Below are positions 53,108 to 61,373 of a DNA stretch of 64,000 nucleotides, in pieces. Numbering within the stretch: the stretch's first letter is position 1; each line of letters begins with the position of its first letter. Both the position numbers and the translations under genes were made by a program. This DNA is from Vibrio splendidus (GTDB lineage Bacteria; Pseudomonadota; Gammaproteobacteria; Enterobacterales; Vibrionaceae), in NCBI RefSeq assembly GCF_002873455.1, contig NZ_MCUN01000054.1:1-64000 (forward strand), in the 5' to 3' direction. The notes beneath the pieces are model-generated. The model was not told the origin of the DNA, made no database searches, and was given only the letters and a program-made list of their open reading frames with translations.

Positions 53108-55696
53108 GTGCTTGAAGCCTACCGTAAACACGTCGAAGAACGTGCTGCCGAGGGAGTTGTTCCAAGACCACTAGATGCTGAGCAAGTCGCTGGCCTAGTT
53201 GAACTTCTAAAGAACCCACCTCAAGGTGAAGAAGAGTATCTTCTTGACCTACTAGAAAACCGCATTCCACCAGGCGTTGATGAAGCCGCTTATGTCAAAG
53301 CAGGCTTTTTAACGGCTATTACGAAAGGTGAAGTAGCCTCTCCACTAGTAAGCAAAGCAAAATCGGCAGAGCTGCTTGGCACTATGCAAGGTGGCTACAA
53401 TATCGAATCTCTAGTATCTCTACTGGACGATGCTGAGCTTGCACCTATCGCTGTTAAAGCTCTGTCTCATACTCTGCTTATGTTCGATGCTTTCTATGAT
53501 GTAGAAGAGAAAGCGAAAGCAGGTAATGCTTCTGCCCAGCAAGTTCTTCAATCTTGGGCTGATGCCGAATGGTTTACGTCCAAAGATAAAGTAGCGGAAA
53601 AAATTACCGTTAAAGTATTCAAGGTTACAGGTGAAACAAACACCGATGACCTATCTCCAGCGCCTGATGCTTGGTCACGTCCTGATATTCCAGTACACGC
53701 TAAAGCGATGCTGAAAATGGAACGTGAAGGTATCATTCCTGATGAGCAGGGCAATGTTGGTCCAATTGATCAAATTGAAGAAATGCAAAAAGACGGCATT
53801 CCACTGGCTTACGTTGGTGATGTTGTTGGTACAGGTTCTTCACGTAAGTCGGCAACTAACTCAGTGCTTTGGTTTATGGGTGAAGATATCCCATTCGTAC
53901 CAAACAAGCGCACGGGCGGTGTTTGTCTAGGTGGTAAAATCGCGCCAATCTTCTATAACACAATGGAAGATTCTGGTGCACTGCCAATTGAACTAAACGT
54001 ACAAGACATGAACATGGGCGATGTCATTGATATCTTCCCTTATGAAGGTGTTGTTCGCAAAGACGGCGCAGATATCTCAAGTTTTGAGCTAGGCAAGGTG
54101 CTTCTAGATGAAGTGCGTGCTGGTGGTCGTATTCCATTGATCATTGGTCGTGGTTTAACTGGCCGTGCTCGTGATGCTCTAGGTTTAGCTGAAACGGAGC
54201 TGTTTGCTAAACCAATCGACCCTTCTGCTTCTGATAAAGGCTATACATTAGCTCAGAAGATGGTAGGTAAAGCGTGTGGTGTTGAAGGTGTACGTGCTGG
54301 TCAGTACTGTGAACCTAAAATGACGACAGTGGGTTCTCAAGATACTACGGGTCCTATGACTCGTGATGAACTTAAAGATCTAGCGTGTCTTGGTTTCTCT
54401 GCAGACCTTGTAATGCAGTCTTTCTGTCACACATCTGCATACCCTAAACCAGTTGATGTAAACACTCACCATACGCTACCTGATTTCATCATGAACCGTG
54501 CGGGTGTTTCACTTCGTCCGGGTGATGGTGTTATTCACTCATGGCTAAACCGTATGCTTCTTCCTGACACTGTAGGTACAGGTGGTGATTCGCATACTCG
54601 TTTCCCTCTAGGTATTTCATTCCCAGCGGGCTCTGGCTTGGTCGCATTTGCTGCGGCAACAGGTGTTATGCCTCTTGATATGCCTGAATCTATCTTGGTT
54701 CGCTTCAAAGGTGAAATGCAGCCAGGTATCACGCTACGTGACCTAGTACATGCGATCCCTCTTTACGGTATCAAGCAAGGTCTACTGACAGTAGAGAAAG
54801 CAGGTAAGATCAACGAATTTTCTGGTCGTGTACTAGAAATTGAAGGTGTTGAGCACCTATCTGTAGAGCAAGCATTTGAGCTTTCTGATGCATCTGCTGA
54901 GCGTTCTGCTGCAGGTTGTACTGTTAAGCTATCTCAAGAGTCTATCGATGAGTACTTGAACTCGAATATCGTTATGCTTAAGTGGATGATTGCTGAAGGC
55001 TACGGTGATGTTCGTACGATTGAGCGTCGTATCACGGCAATGGAAGAGTGGGTAGCGAACCCTGAGTTGCTATCTGCTGATTCAGATGCGGAATACGCGC
55101 ATGTTATCGAGATTGATCTTGCTGATATTGACCAACCAATCCTATGTGCGCCAAACGATCCAGATGATGCTCGTCTTCTTTCTGATGTTCAAGGGACAGA
55201 GATTCAAGAAGTGTTCATCGGTTCTTGTATGACCAACATTGGTCACTTCCGTGCTGCAGGTAAGATGTTAGAAGAGTTTAACGGCTCTTTGAATACTCGC
55301 CTATGGGTTGCTCCGCCAACGAAGATGGATAAAGACCAACTGACAGAAGAAGGCTATTACGGCATCTTCGGTCGTGCTGGAGTTCGTATTGAAACTCCGG
55401 GTTGTTCATTATGTATGGGTAACCAAGCTCGTGTTGCTGATGCTTCGACGGTTATGTCGACGTCAACGCGTAACTTCCCGAACCGTTTGGGTAATGGTGC
55501 GAACGTTTACCTAGCTTCTGCTGAGCTTTCTGCTGTTGGTGCGATTCTTGGCCGTATCCCAACTAAAGAAGAGTACTTAGCGTATGCTGAGAAGATTAAT
55601 GCAACCGCTGCTGATACATACCGTTACCTGAACTTCCATAAAATGGGTCAGTACACGGAAAAAGCAGACACTGTTATCTTCCAAGAGCCTGCATAA
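53108..55696 (+). CDS. acnB: Aconitate hydratase B AcnB
   Basis: Isomerises citrate and isocitrate in the TCA cycle and, in many bacteria, 2-methylcitrate derivatives. The N-terminal HEAT-like domain is followed by the swivelling domain (VFKVTGETNTDDLSPAPDAW) and the catalytic core. The 4Fe-4S cysteines are in SFCH, and GSCMTN, plus CSLCMGN. The GTG at 53108 (MLEAYRKHVEER, 862 aa) mirrors the E. coli start and has GAGAGG nine bases upstream; an in-frame GTG at 53081 with AAGG six bases upstream would add nine residues. Iron-free AcnB can act as an RNA-binding protein. Confidence 0.95.
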   Translation: MLEAYRKHVEERAAEGVVPRPLDAEQVAGLVELLKNPPQGEEEYLLDLLENRIPPGVDEAAYVKAGFLTAITKGEVASPLVSKAKSAELLGTMQGGYNIESLVSLLDDAELAPIAVKALSHTLLMFDAFYDVEEKAKAGNASAQQVLQSWADAEWFTSKDKVAEKITVKVFKVTGETNTDDLSPAPDAWSRPDIPVHAKAMLKMEREGIIPDEQGNVGPIDQIEEMQKDGIPLAYVGDVVGTGSSRKSATNSVLWFMGEDIPFVPNKRTGGVCLGGKIAPIFYNTMEDSGALPIELNVQDMNMGDVIDIFPYEGVVRKDGADISSFELGKVLLDEVRAGGRIPLIIGRGLTGRARDALGLAETELFAKPIDPSASDKGYTLAQKMVGKACGVEGVRAGQYCEPKMTTVGSQDTTGPMTRDELKDLACLGFSADLVMQSFCHTSAYPKPVDVNTHHTLPDFIMNRAGVSLRPGDGVIHSWLNRMLLPDTVGTGGDSHTRFPLGISFPAGSGLVAFAAATGVMPLDMPESILVRFKGEMQPGITLRDLVHAIPLYGIKQGLLTVEKAGKINEFSGRVLEIEGVEHLSVEQAFELSDASAERSAAGCTVKLSQESIDEYLNSNIVMLKWMIAEGYGDVRTIERRITAMEEWVANPELLSADSDAEYAHVIEIDLADIDQPILCAPNDPDDARLLSDVQGTEIQEVFIGSCMTNIGHFRAAGKMLEEFNGSLNTRLWVAPPTKMDKDQLTEEGYYGIFGRAGVRIETPGCSLCMGNQARVADASTVMSTSTRNFPNRLGNGANVYLASAELSAVGAILGRIPTKEEYLAYAEKINATAADTYRYLNFHKMGQYTEKADTVIFQEPA

Positions 55697-55758
55697 GCGC
55701 TTTATAGATAATCAGTCAGTAGCTACTGCATTGCAGTAACGTACTCGCTGCTAATACA

Positions 55759-55789
55759 ACGCCTTCTCTATGTGAGAGGGCGTTTTTGT
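55759..55789 (+). terminator. Terminator after acnB
   Basis: AACGCCTTCTC pairs with GAGAGGGCGTT (one G-T) around TATG, then TTTGTT. Confidence 0.9.
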
Positions 55790-55810
55790 TTGTGCGCGTT
55801 GCTAGTGGCT

Positions 55811-55838
55811 TGTTCTTGGTGATTTGTTCTTGCTGATT
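55811..55838. repeat. 14-bp tandem duplication
   Basis: TGTTCTTGGTGATT is followed directly by TGTTCTTGCTGATT; one base differs. It lies in the gap between acnB and yacL. Confidence 0.8.
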
Positions 55839-55964
55839 TTTTATTGGTGGTTTAGTGCAGCATTAAACACACTCGATCTCTCGTAGACTTAGCTATATAC
55901 TCTCGCCTCATTTTTGCTACACCTTCTTTATTGAATCCTCTTTTTATTAGAGCTTTGGAGCCTT

Positions 55965-56333
55965 ATGGAATTCGAATTTACTAGAAACACTCTAATGGGT
56001 GAATACTATGTGAAATGCAGCATGGGCCATGAGATTGTTGGCCGCTGGCTTCAAGAAGAGATCGGGAAAGATAAGCAGAAACTGGATCATGTGATGGCGT
56101 TGATTGAACAATCTCGACAGGATCTGAGTAATGAAGTGACGCTGCTTGGCAAAGAGATCAGCCTTGCTATTAATGAAGATGACGTAACGATCCAAGAAAA
56201 CGTATTAGCGCATGAGCAAGAGATGGAAGAAGGCAGTGAATTCGACTTCTATAACTGTGAAAGCCAAGCAAGTTGTGGAATCGATGATTTCGAGCGACTT
56301 ATCGAACGCTGGATGGACTTTTTAGGCTATTAA
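55965..56333 (+). CDS. yacL: YacL family protein (UPF0231)
   Basis: A small acidic protein (122 aa) conserved downstream of acnB in gammaproteobacteria; function unknown. The start MEFEFTRNTLMGEYYVKCSMGHE and the end DFERLIERWMDFLGY are typical. It is mostly helical with a glutamate-rich middle, has no signal peptide or membrane segment, and carries three cysteines without a clear metal motif. The terminator beyond its stop overlaps an NtrC-like site. Confidence 0.93.
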   Translation: MEFEFTRNTLMGEYYVKCSMGHEIVGRWLQEEIGKDKQKLDHVMALIEQSRQDLSNEVTLLGKEISLAINEDDVTIQENVLAHEQEMEEGSEFDFYNCESQASCGIDDFERLIERWMDFLGY

Positions 56334-56398
56334 GATCTAACTTTCTAATCTCCAGTTAACCCTTATTCTTGAGTCATTTAGAGCTTTGAAGGCTCGGT

Positions 56399-56415
56399 TG
56401 CCCAAAACTGGAGCA
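56399..56415. promoter_or_regulatory. NtrC-like site II upstream of glnK
   Basis: TGCCCAAAACTGGAGCA agrees with the NtrC consensus TGCACCAAAATGGTGCA at 13 of 17 positions. Its centre is about 148 bases before the predicted sigma-54 start and 51 bases from site I, close to five helical turns. Confidence 0.5.
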
Positions 56416-56442
56416 ACAATAGCGCTACGCATTAAGATAGTG

Positions 56443-56474
56443 AAAAGGCCGCACCATATTGGTGCGGCCTTTTT
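56443..56474 (+). terminator. Terminator after yacL
   Basis: AAAAGGCCGCACCA pairs with TGGTGCGGCCTTTT around TAT, then TTCG. The upper stem coincides with an NtrC-like operator (56450-56466). Confidence 0.93.
56450..56466. promoter_or_regulatory. NtrC-like site I (inside the terminator stem)
   Basis: GCACCA-TAT-TGGTGC matches the dyad of the NtrC consensus exactly over 12 bases, with only the outermost pair different. Its centre is about 97 bases upstream of the predicted sigma-54 start, a usual enhancer distance. Confidence 0.65.
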
Positions 56475-56528
56475 CGTTTATACGGGTTTATAATCTTAAT
56501 TTTATTTAAAATCAGCAACTTAACTTTC

Positions 56529-56544
56529 TGGCACGCTACTTGGA
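56529..56544 (+). promoter_or_regulatory. Sigma-54 promoter of glnK-amtB
   Basis: TGGCACG-CTAC-TTGGA has a perfect -24 element and a -12 element with one change (TTGG for TTGC). The start is predicted near 56555, 38 bases before the glnK ATG. Confidence 0.75.
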
Positions 56545-56592
56545 TTGTAATAAGAGAATTAACGGATTAAGTGAAGAATTTAAGGAACGAAT

Positions 56593-56931
56593 ATGAAATT
56601 AATAAATGCCATTGTTAAGCCATTCAAATTAGACGATGTACGTGAAGCGCTCTCTGATGTGGGTATTGAAGGTATGACAGTTTCTGAAGTGAAAGGTTTT
56701 GGTCGTCAGAAGGGACACACTGAATTGTATCGTGGTGCGGAGTACCAAGTGGATTTCCTACCAAAAGTGAAGCTAGAGATTGCTACCCAAGCTGAAAATG
56801 TTGATCGAGTTGTTGAAGCGATTAGCCAAGCGGCACACACCGGAAAAATCGGCGATGGCAAAATTTTTGTATATGACTTAAGCCAAGCCGTACGTATTCG
56901 TACTGGTGAAATGGATGCTGAAGCACTTTAA
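56593..56931 (+). CDS. glnK: Nitrogen regulatory PII protein (GlnK type)
   Basis: Trimeric signalling protein (112 aa) that senses ATP/ADP and 2-oxoglutarate and blocks AmtB when nitrogen is plentiful. The T-loop carries the uridylylation site Tyr51 in RGAEYQVD. The KPFKLDDVREAL start, GHTEL and the GKIGDGKIF B-loop are all conserved. AAGGAACG precedes the ATG. Adjacent amtB, 28 bases later, and the NtrC/sigma-54 promoter identify it as GlnK rather than GlnB, though databases often name it glnB. Confidence 0.96.
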   Translation: MKLINAIVKPFKLDDVREALSDVGIEGMTVSEVKGFGRQKGHTELYRGAEYQVDFLPKVKLEIATQAENVDRVVEAISQAAHTGKIGDGKIFVYDLSQAVRIRTGEMDAEAL

Positions 56932-56958
56932 AGAATTACAAGGACTGGAGACTTTAAT

Positions 56959-58188
56959 ATGGAACTTTCGACAACAGTAATGGAACTACGTTACGCACTA
57001 GACACTTTTTTCTTCCTCATTTCAGGTGCGTTGGTCATGTGGATGGCAGCAGGCTTCGCAATGCTTGAAGCTGGCCTAGTTCGTTCAAAGAATACCACCG
57101 AAATTTTAACTAAGAACATCTGTTTATACGCCATTGCTTGTACGACTTTCTTAGTGGTTGGCTACAACATTATGTACGTAGATAACGGTGAAGGTGGCTG
57201 GTTACCTTCATTTGGTGCTTTAATTGGTACTCAAGGTGACGGAGCAGACCACTCACTAGAATCTGACTTCTTCTTCCAAGTAGTGTTCGTTGCAACGGCT
57301 ATGTCGGTCGTTTCGGGCGCGGTGGCTGAGCGTATGAAGCTTTGGTCATTCCTTATCTTCTCTGTTGTACTAACAGCGTTTATTTACCCAATGGAAGGTT
57401 ACTGGACATGGGGTGGTGGCTTCCTATCAGAAGCAGGCTTCAGTGATTTCGCAGGTTCAGGTATCGTACATATGGCTGGTGCTTCGGCTGCGCTTGCTGG
57501 CGTATTGCTACTCGGTGCTCGTCGAGGTAAATACGGTAAAAATGGTGAAATCTACCCAATCCCTGGTTCAAACATGCCATTAGCCACATTAGGTACATTC
57601 ATCTTGTGGTTTGGTTGGTTCGGCTTCAACGGCGGTTCTCAACTCATGGTTTCAGACTTTGAAAACGCGACAGCGGTTGGCCAAATTTTCCTTAACACTA
57701 ATGCAGCAGCAGCAGCAGGCGCAATCGCAGCACTACTAGTATGTAAAACAACTTGGGGTAAAGCGGACCTAACAATGATTCTTAACGGTGCGTTAGCTGG
57801 CCTAGTTGCAATCACTGCAGACCCTCTATCACCATCACCTCTATTTGCTGTAGCGATTGGTTCGGTATCTGGTGCCTTGGTTGTATTCAGTATCATTGCT
57901 CTAGATAAAGTGAAGATTGATGATCCAGTCGGTGCTATCTCAGTACACGGTGTATGTGGTTTCTTCGGTCTTATGGCTGTGCCTCTGAGCAACGCGGACG
58001 CAACATTTGGTGCTCAACTATTGGGTGCAGCAGTAATCTTTGCATGGGTATTTGGAGCTAGCCTAGCGGTATGGGCTGTGCTTAAAGCAACAATTGGTAT
58101 CCGTGTAACCGAAGATGAAGAACTAGAAGGTATGGATATGCACGATTGTGGTGTAGGCGCATATCCTGAGTTTGTATCAGTAAAGTAA
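56959..58188 (+). CDS. amtB: Ammonium transporter AmtB
   Basis: Trimeric inner-membrane ammonium channel/transporter (409 aa) with 11 predicted segments. The signature reads DFAGSGIVHMAGASAALAG, containing the first pore histidine; the second is in VHGVCGFFGLMAV. Unlike many homologues, the sequence begins MELSTTVMELRYALDTFFFL without a cleavable signal peptide. The C-terminal tail ELEGMDMHDCGVGAYPEF is the GlnK-binding region. A strong terminator follows. Confidence 0.97.
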   Translation: MELSTTVMELRYALDTFFFLISGALVMWMAAGFAMLEAGLVRSKNTTEILTKNICLYAIACTTFLVVGYNIMYVDNGEGGWLPSFGALIGTQGDGADHSLESDFFFQVVFVATAMSVVSGAVAERMKLWSFLIFSVVLTAFIYPMEGYWTWGGGFLSEAGFSDFAGSGIVHMAGASAALAGVLLLGARRGKYGKNGEIYPIPGSNMPLATLGTFILWFGWFGFNGGSQLMVSDFENATAVGQIFLNTNAAAAAGAIAALLVCKTTWGKADLTMILNGALAGLVAITADPLSPSPLFAVAIGSVSGALVVFSIIALDKVKIDDPVGAISVHGVCGFFGLMAVPLSNADATFGAQLLGAAVIFAWVFGASLAVWAVLKATIGIRVTEDEELEGMDMHDCGVGAYPEFVSVK

Positions 58189-58233
58189 TCAAAGAACAAA
58201 AAGCTTAATTAAACAAAGAGTAAGCTAGATCTA

Positions 58234-58270
58234 AACACCCCATAACTATCGGTTATGGGGTGTTTTTTTT
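58234..58270 (+). terminator. Terminator after amtB
   Basis: AACACCCCATAAC pairs with GTTATGGGGTGTT around TATCG, followed by a T-run. Confidence 0.95.
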
Positions 58271-58414
58271 ATTTATGTCTAAGCAACAATGATTCTTCAA
58301 TAGAGAGTGAGCGAGTGTTTTGAATGGGAGATGATATGAATATCCTCTGAAATACATTGTTACAAAAGTGCGAGCTTGATGGTGCTGAGTAGACGAATTT
58401 TTTGTCGGACATCA

Positions 58415-58442
58415 TTGTAATTATGTTACTGATGAATATAAT
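58415..58442 (+). promoter_or_regulatory. fbpA sigma-70 promoter
   Basis: TTGTAA (58415-58420), 16-base spacer, then a perfect TATAAT (58437-58442), predicting a start near 58449, just before a Fur box. Further upstream, GATATGAATATC (about 58333-58344) is another dyad that could bind Fur. Confidence 0.7.
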
Positions 58443-58451
58443 AACGCAACT

Positions 58452-58470
58452 GATATAGATTATCATTTCG
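58452..58470. promoter_or_regulatory. Fur box of fbpA
   Basis: GATATAGATTATCATTTCG matches the 19-base Fur consensus at 13 positions. It covers the start of the predicted transcript, ideal for iron-dependent repression. Confidence 0.65.
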
Positions 58471-58487
58471 ATATGAAGGATTTTACA

Positions 58488-59501
58488 ATGAAAAAACTGC
58501 TAACACTTTCAGCTCTAGCGTGTAGTGTGATTGCCCCGACAGCAATGGCTGCGGAAGAAGTGAACGTATACTCTTACCGTCAACCTTTCCTAGTTGAGCC
58601 TATGTTCAAGGAATTCACGAAAGAGACTGGCATTAAAGTGAACGTTAAGTTTGCTAAAAAAGGTTTAGCAGAGAAGTTAGCTCAAGAGGGTGAATACAGC
58701 CCAGCTGACGTTGTATTAACTGTCGATATCAGTCGTCTATCTGAACTAACTAAACAAGGTCTAGTTCAATCTGTTGAAAGTGATGTGCTTGAAAAGAATA
58801 TCCCTGCTCAGTACCAAGATACTGCTAACGAGTGGTTTGCTCTAACAACTCGTACACGTAGCGTTTATTCTTCACGTGACCGTGTTGGTCGCCTAGGTGA
58901 AGAGTTCACTTACGAAGATCTAACTAAGCCTGAATTTAAAGGCAAAATCTGTACTCGTAGCGGTAAGCACCCATACAATGTTTCTCTAGTATCTTCGATG
59001 ATCGCTCACAAAGGCGAAGCTGAAACGAAAGAGTGGCTAGAAGGCGTAAAAGCGAACCTAGCACGTAAGCCTCAAGGCAACGATCGCGCACAAGTTAAAG
59101 CGATTAAAGAAGGTCTATGTGATGTTGCTCTTGGCAACAGCTACTACCTAGGTAAGATGGTTAACGATAAAGAGCAAAAAGCTTGGGCTGATGCTGTTTA
59201 CATTAACTTCCCTAACCAAGAGACAACAGGTACTCACGTGAATATCTCTGGTATGGCAATGGCTAAATACTCTCCAAATGAAGAGAATGCCGTTAAGCTA
59301 ATGGAATTCCTATCTGGTAACACTGCACAAAGCATGTACGCAGAAGTGAACTACGAATACCCAGTGAAAGCAGACGTTAAACCTTCTGAGCTTGTTGCTT
59401 CATGGGGTGAGTTCAAAGCAGATACTATTTCTCTAGATGAAATTGCAAACCACCACGCGGCTGCAATCAAACTATTAGATGAAGTTAAGTTCGATCTATA
59501 A
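58488..59501 (+). CDS. fbpA: Iron(III) ABC transporter substrate-binding protein FbpA
   Basis: Periplasmic ferric-ion-binding protein (337 aa). The signal peptide MKKLLTLSALACSVIAPTAMA is cut before AEEVNVYSYRQPF. The type of fold (transferrin-like) is shown by NVKFAKKGLAEKL, GNSYYLGKM (the tyrosine pair that binds iron) and TGTHVNISGMAMAKYS. The start at 58488 has GAAGGA eight bases upstream and is preferred to 58473. A terminator follows, so the receptor is made in excess over its permease. Confidence 0.95.
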   Translation: MKKLLTLSALACSVIAPTAMAAEEVNVYSYRQPFLVEPMFKEFTKETGIKVNVKFAKKGLAEKLAQEGEYSPADVVLTVDISRLSELTKQGLVQSVESDVLEKNIPAQYQDTANEWFALTTRTRSVYSSRDRVGRLGEEFTYEDLTKPEFKGKICTRSGKHPYNVSLVSSMIAHKGEAETKEWLEGVKANLARKPQGNDRAQVKAIKEGLCDVALGNSYYLGKMVNDKEQKAWADAVYINFPNQETTGTHVNISGMAMAKYSPNEENAVKLMEFLSGNTAQSMYAEVNYEYPVKADVKPSELVASWGEFKADTISLDEIANHHAAAIKLLDEVKFDL

Positions 59502-59534
59502 TTTATTATTGTAGGCTTCGGCCCGCATAAAATT

Positions 59535-59582
59535 ACAACCTCAAGTTGCTACTTTTTGGCTACTTGGGGTTGTTTGTTTTTG
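59535..59582 (+). terminator. Terminator between fbpA and fbpB
   Basis: ACAACCTCAAGT pairs with ACTTGGGGTTGT over 12 pairs (one wobble) around a 15-base loop, then TTGTTTTT. It explains why fbpB needs a second promoter. Confidence 0.85.
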
Positions 59583-59641
59583 GGAAATCACTTTTTGATA
59601 CAAAGCTCTCTGTTGATCCCTTGAGTTATGTGCATCTCACC

Positions 59642-59670
59642 TTGAAGTCATTAGAGTATATGGGTATAAA
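59642..59670 (+). promoter_or_regulatory. Promoter of fbpBC
   Basis: TTGAAG (59642-59647), a 17-base spacer, and TATAAA (59665-59670). The start is predicted near 59677, giving an about 20-base leader to the small ORF below. Confidence 0.7.
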
Positions 59671-59696
59671 TAACCCCACCATTAAAAGGACATGAG

Positions 59697-59744
59697 ATGT
59701 ATTTGCAAATGCATATGTATTTCATTAAGCCTCGTTGTAGTTAG
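59697..59744 (+). CDS. 15-residue leader peptide ORF before fbpB
   Basis: An ATG at 59697 with AAAAGGA six bases upstream encodes MYLQMHMYFIKPRCS and stops at TAG (59742-59744), three bases before the fbpB ATG and in the same frame. fbpB itself lacks a Shine-Dalgarno, so its translation probably depends on ribosomes finishing this ORF. The peptide has histidine, methionine and cysteine residues but no recognisable domain. Alternatively the upstream segment is the remnant of a longer fbpB, interrupted by an amber codon. Too short for ordinary gene finders. Confidence 0.5.
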   Translation: MYLQMHMYFIKPRCS

Positions 59745-59747
59745 GCG

Positions 59748-61373
59748 ATGAAAGAAAAGAATTATTTATGGAACACCAGTAGCGGCATAATCGCTGTACT
59801 ACTCGTTTTACCAATCTTAGCGATATTCACGACTGCTGTTGGAGAAACAGATGAGCTATTTTCTCATCTGATGTCCACAGTAATGCCCACCTATGCCTAC
59901 AATACGGTGGTTTTAGTCATAGGAACCATGTTCCTGTCTTTAGTTTTTGGTATTCCGTCTGCTTGGATTATGGCAATGTGCCGTGTGCCGGGTGAGCGTG
60001 TTTTGCAATGGGCGCTCGTGCTGCCATTAGCAATGCCTGGCTATATCGTGGGTTATATCTTTACCGACTGGTTTGACTTTGCGGGCCCTGTTCAAATTCT
60101 CTTGCGAGATCTAACGGGCTGGGGGCCTGGTGAGTATTGGTTCCCCGATATTAGAACCTTGTCCGGTGCCATTATTGTTCTGTCTCTTGTTCTTTACCCT
60201 TATATTTATTTGCTCTGCCGTGCGGCATTCATGGAGCAAAACGTATCCCTATTACAATCTGCTCGCTTATTAAAATGTTCTCCTTGGGAAAGCTTTCGTC
60301 GTATTTCATTACCGCTCGTGCGCCCTTCGATGGCGGTAGGTTTGTCTCTTGTTGCGATGGAAACCATCGGTGACTTCGGTACCGTGAGTTACTTTGCTGT
60401 AAACACATTAACGACCGCGGTTTACGATACTTGGTTGGGCTACTCGAGCTTAACGGCCGCAGCAAAAATATCGGCAATAATGCTGGTTATCGTCATTCTA
60501 TTGTTGAGTACCGAGCGATACAGCCGTCGTAAGCAGAAATTATTTCAGAATCAGTTCAGTAGCCGTGAAGACTTTCGTTACGAGCTAATTGGTTGGAAGA
60601 AGTGGTTGGCATTATTTTGGTGTTGGGGGTTGGTGTGTATTGCGTTCTTATTCCCTCTCGCGCAGTTGATCATATATGCCTACAAGTATTTTGCCCAAAG
60701 CTGGACCCCAGAGTTCAGAGAGTATGCGCTTAATAGCCTTTATGTCTCTGTTGTTGCAGCGATTATTGGTGTGCTCGTTGCGTTGATTGTTAACTTTAAT
60801 CAACGTGTTAGCCCAGGTAAGAAAAACCTAGCTTACATGAGATTCGCATCTATGGGCTATGCGGTTCCTGGAACCGTGTTGGCGATAGGTGTCATGGTGC
60901 CTGTACTGTTCATGGACCACTTAGTTAATGACATAGCGAAAGCGATGGAGTGGGGCCGACCTGGTTTGATCTTCTCTGGTTCTATGTTTGCACTGATATT
61001 TGCCATGGTGGTGCGTTTTTCTGCTGTTGCTATTGGTAGTATCGAAAGTAGCTTAAGTAAGGTGTCACCGTCATTGGATATGGCATCTAAAACCATGGGT
61101 TGTAATACCAATCAGATGTTACGTCGTGTGCATCTCCCTCTGATTAAGCGTGGTGCACTGATTGCGGGCTTATTGGTGTTTATCGAATCAATGAAAGAGT
61201 TGAATGCGGCATTGTTGCTGCGCCCTTTCAATTTCGAAACGCTCGCGACTTATGTTTATAACTATGCGTCAGATGAGCACCTTGAATTAGCAGCCATGCC
61301 TGCTGTGTTGTTAGTCTTGGTGGGTTTAATTCCGCTGATCATCGTAAACCGTTCCTTGGAGCAGAAACACTAA
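59748..61373 (+). CDS. fbpB: Iron(III) ABC transporter permease FbpB
   Basis: Fused double permease (541 aa) with about 12 membrane segments in two homologous halves. Each half has an EAA-like loop contacting FbpC: about residues 163-190 (LLQSARLLKCSPWESFRRISLPLVRP) and about 440-465 (MASKTMGCNTNQMLRRVHLPLIKRG). The start at 59748 has no Shine-Dalgarno and lies three bases after the small leader ORF. fbpC overlaps its stop by one base (TAATG). It imports ferric ion delivered by FbpA. Confidence 0.94.
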   Translation: MKEKNYLWNTSSGIIAVLLVLPILAIFTTAVGETDELFSHLMSTVMPTYAYNTVVLVIGTMFLSLVFGIPSAWIMAMCRVPGERVLQWALVLPLAMPGYIVGYIFTDWFDFAGPVQILLRDLTGWGPGEYWFPDIRTLSGAIIVLSLVLYPYIYLLCRAAFMEQNVSLLQSARLLKCSPWESFRRISLPLVRPSMAVGLSLVAMETIGDFGTVSYFAVNTLTTAVYDTWLGYSSLTAAAKISAIMLVIVILLLSTERYSRRKQKLFQNQFSSREDFRYELIGWKKWLALFWCWGLVCIAFLFPLAQLIIYAYKYFAQSWTPEFREYALNSLYVSVVAAIIGVLVALIVNFNQRVSPGKKNLAYMRFASMGYAVPGTVLAIGVMVPVLFMDHLVNDIAKAMEWGRPGLIFSGSMFALIFAMVVRFSAVAIGSIESSLSKVSPSLDMASKTMGCNTNQMLRRVHLPLIKRGALIAGLLVFIESMKELNAALLLRPFNFETLATYVYNYASDEHLELAAMPAVLLVLVGLIPLIIVNRSLEQKH

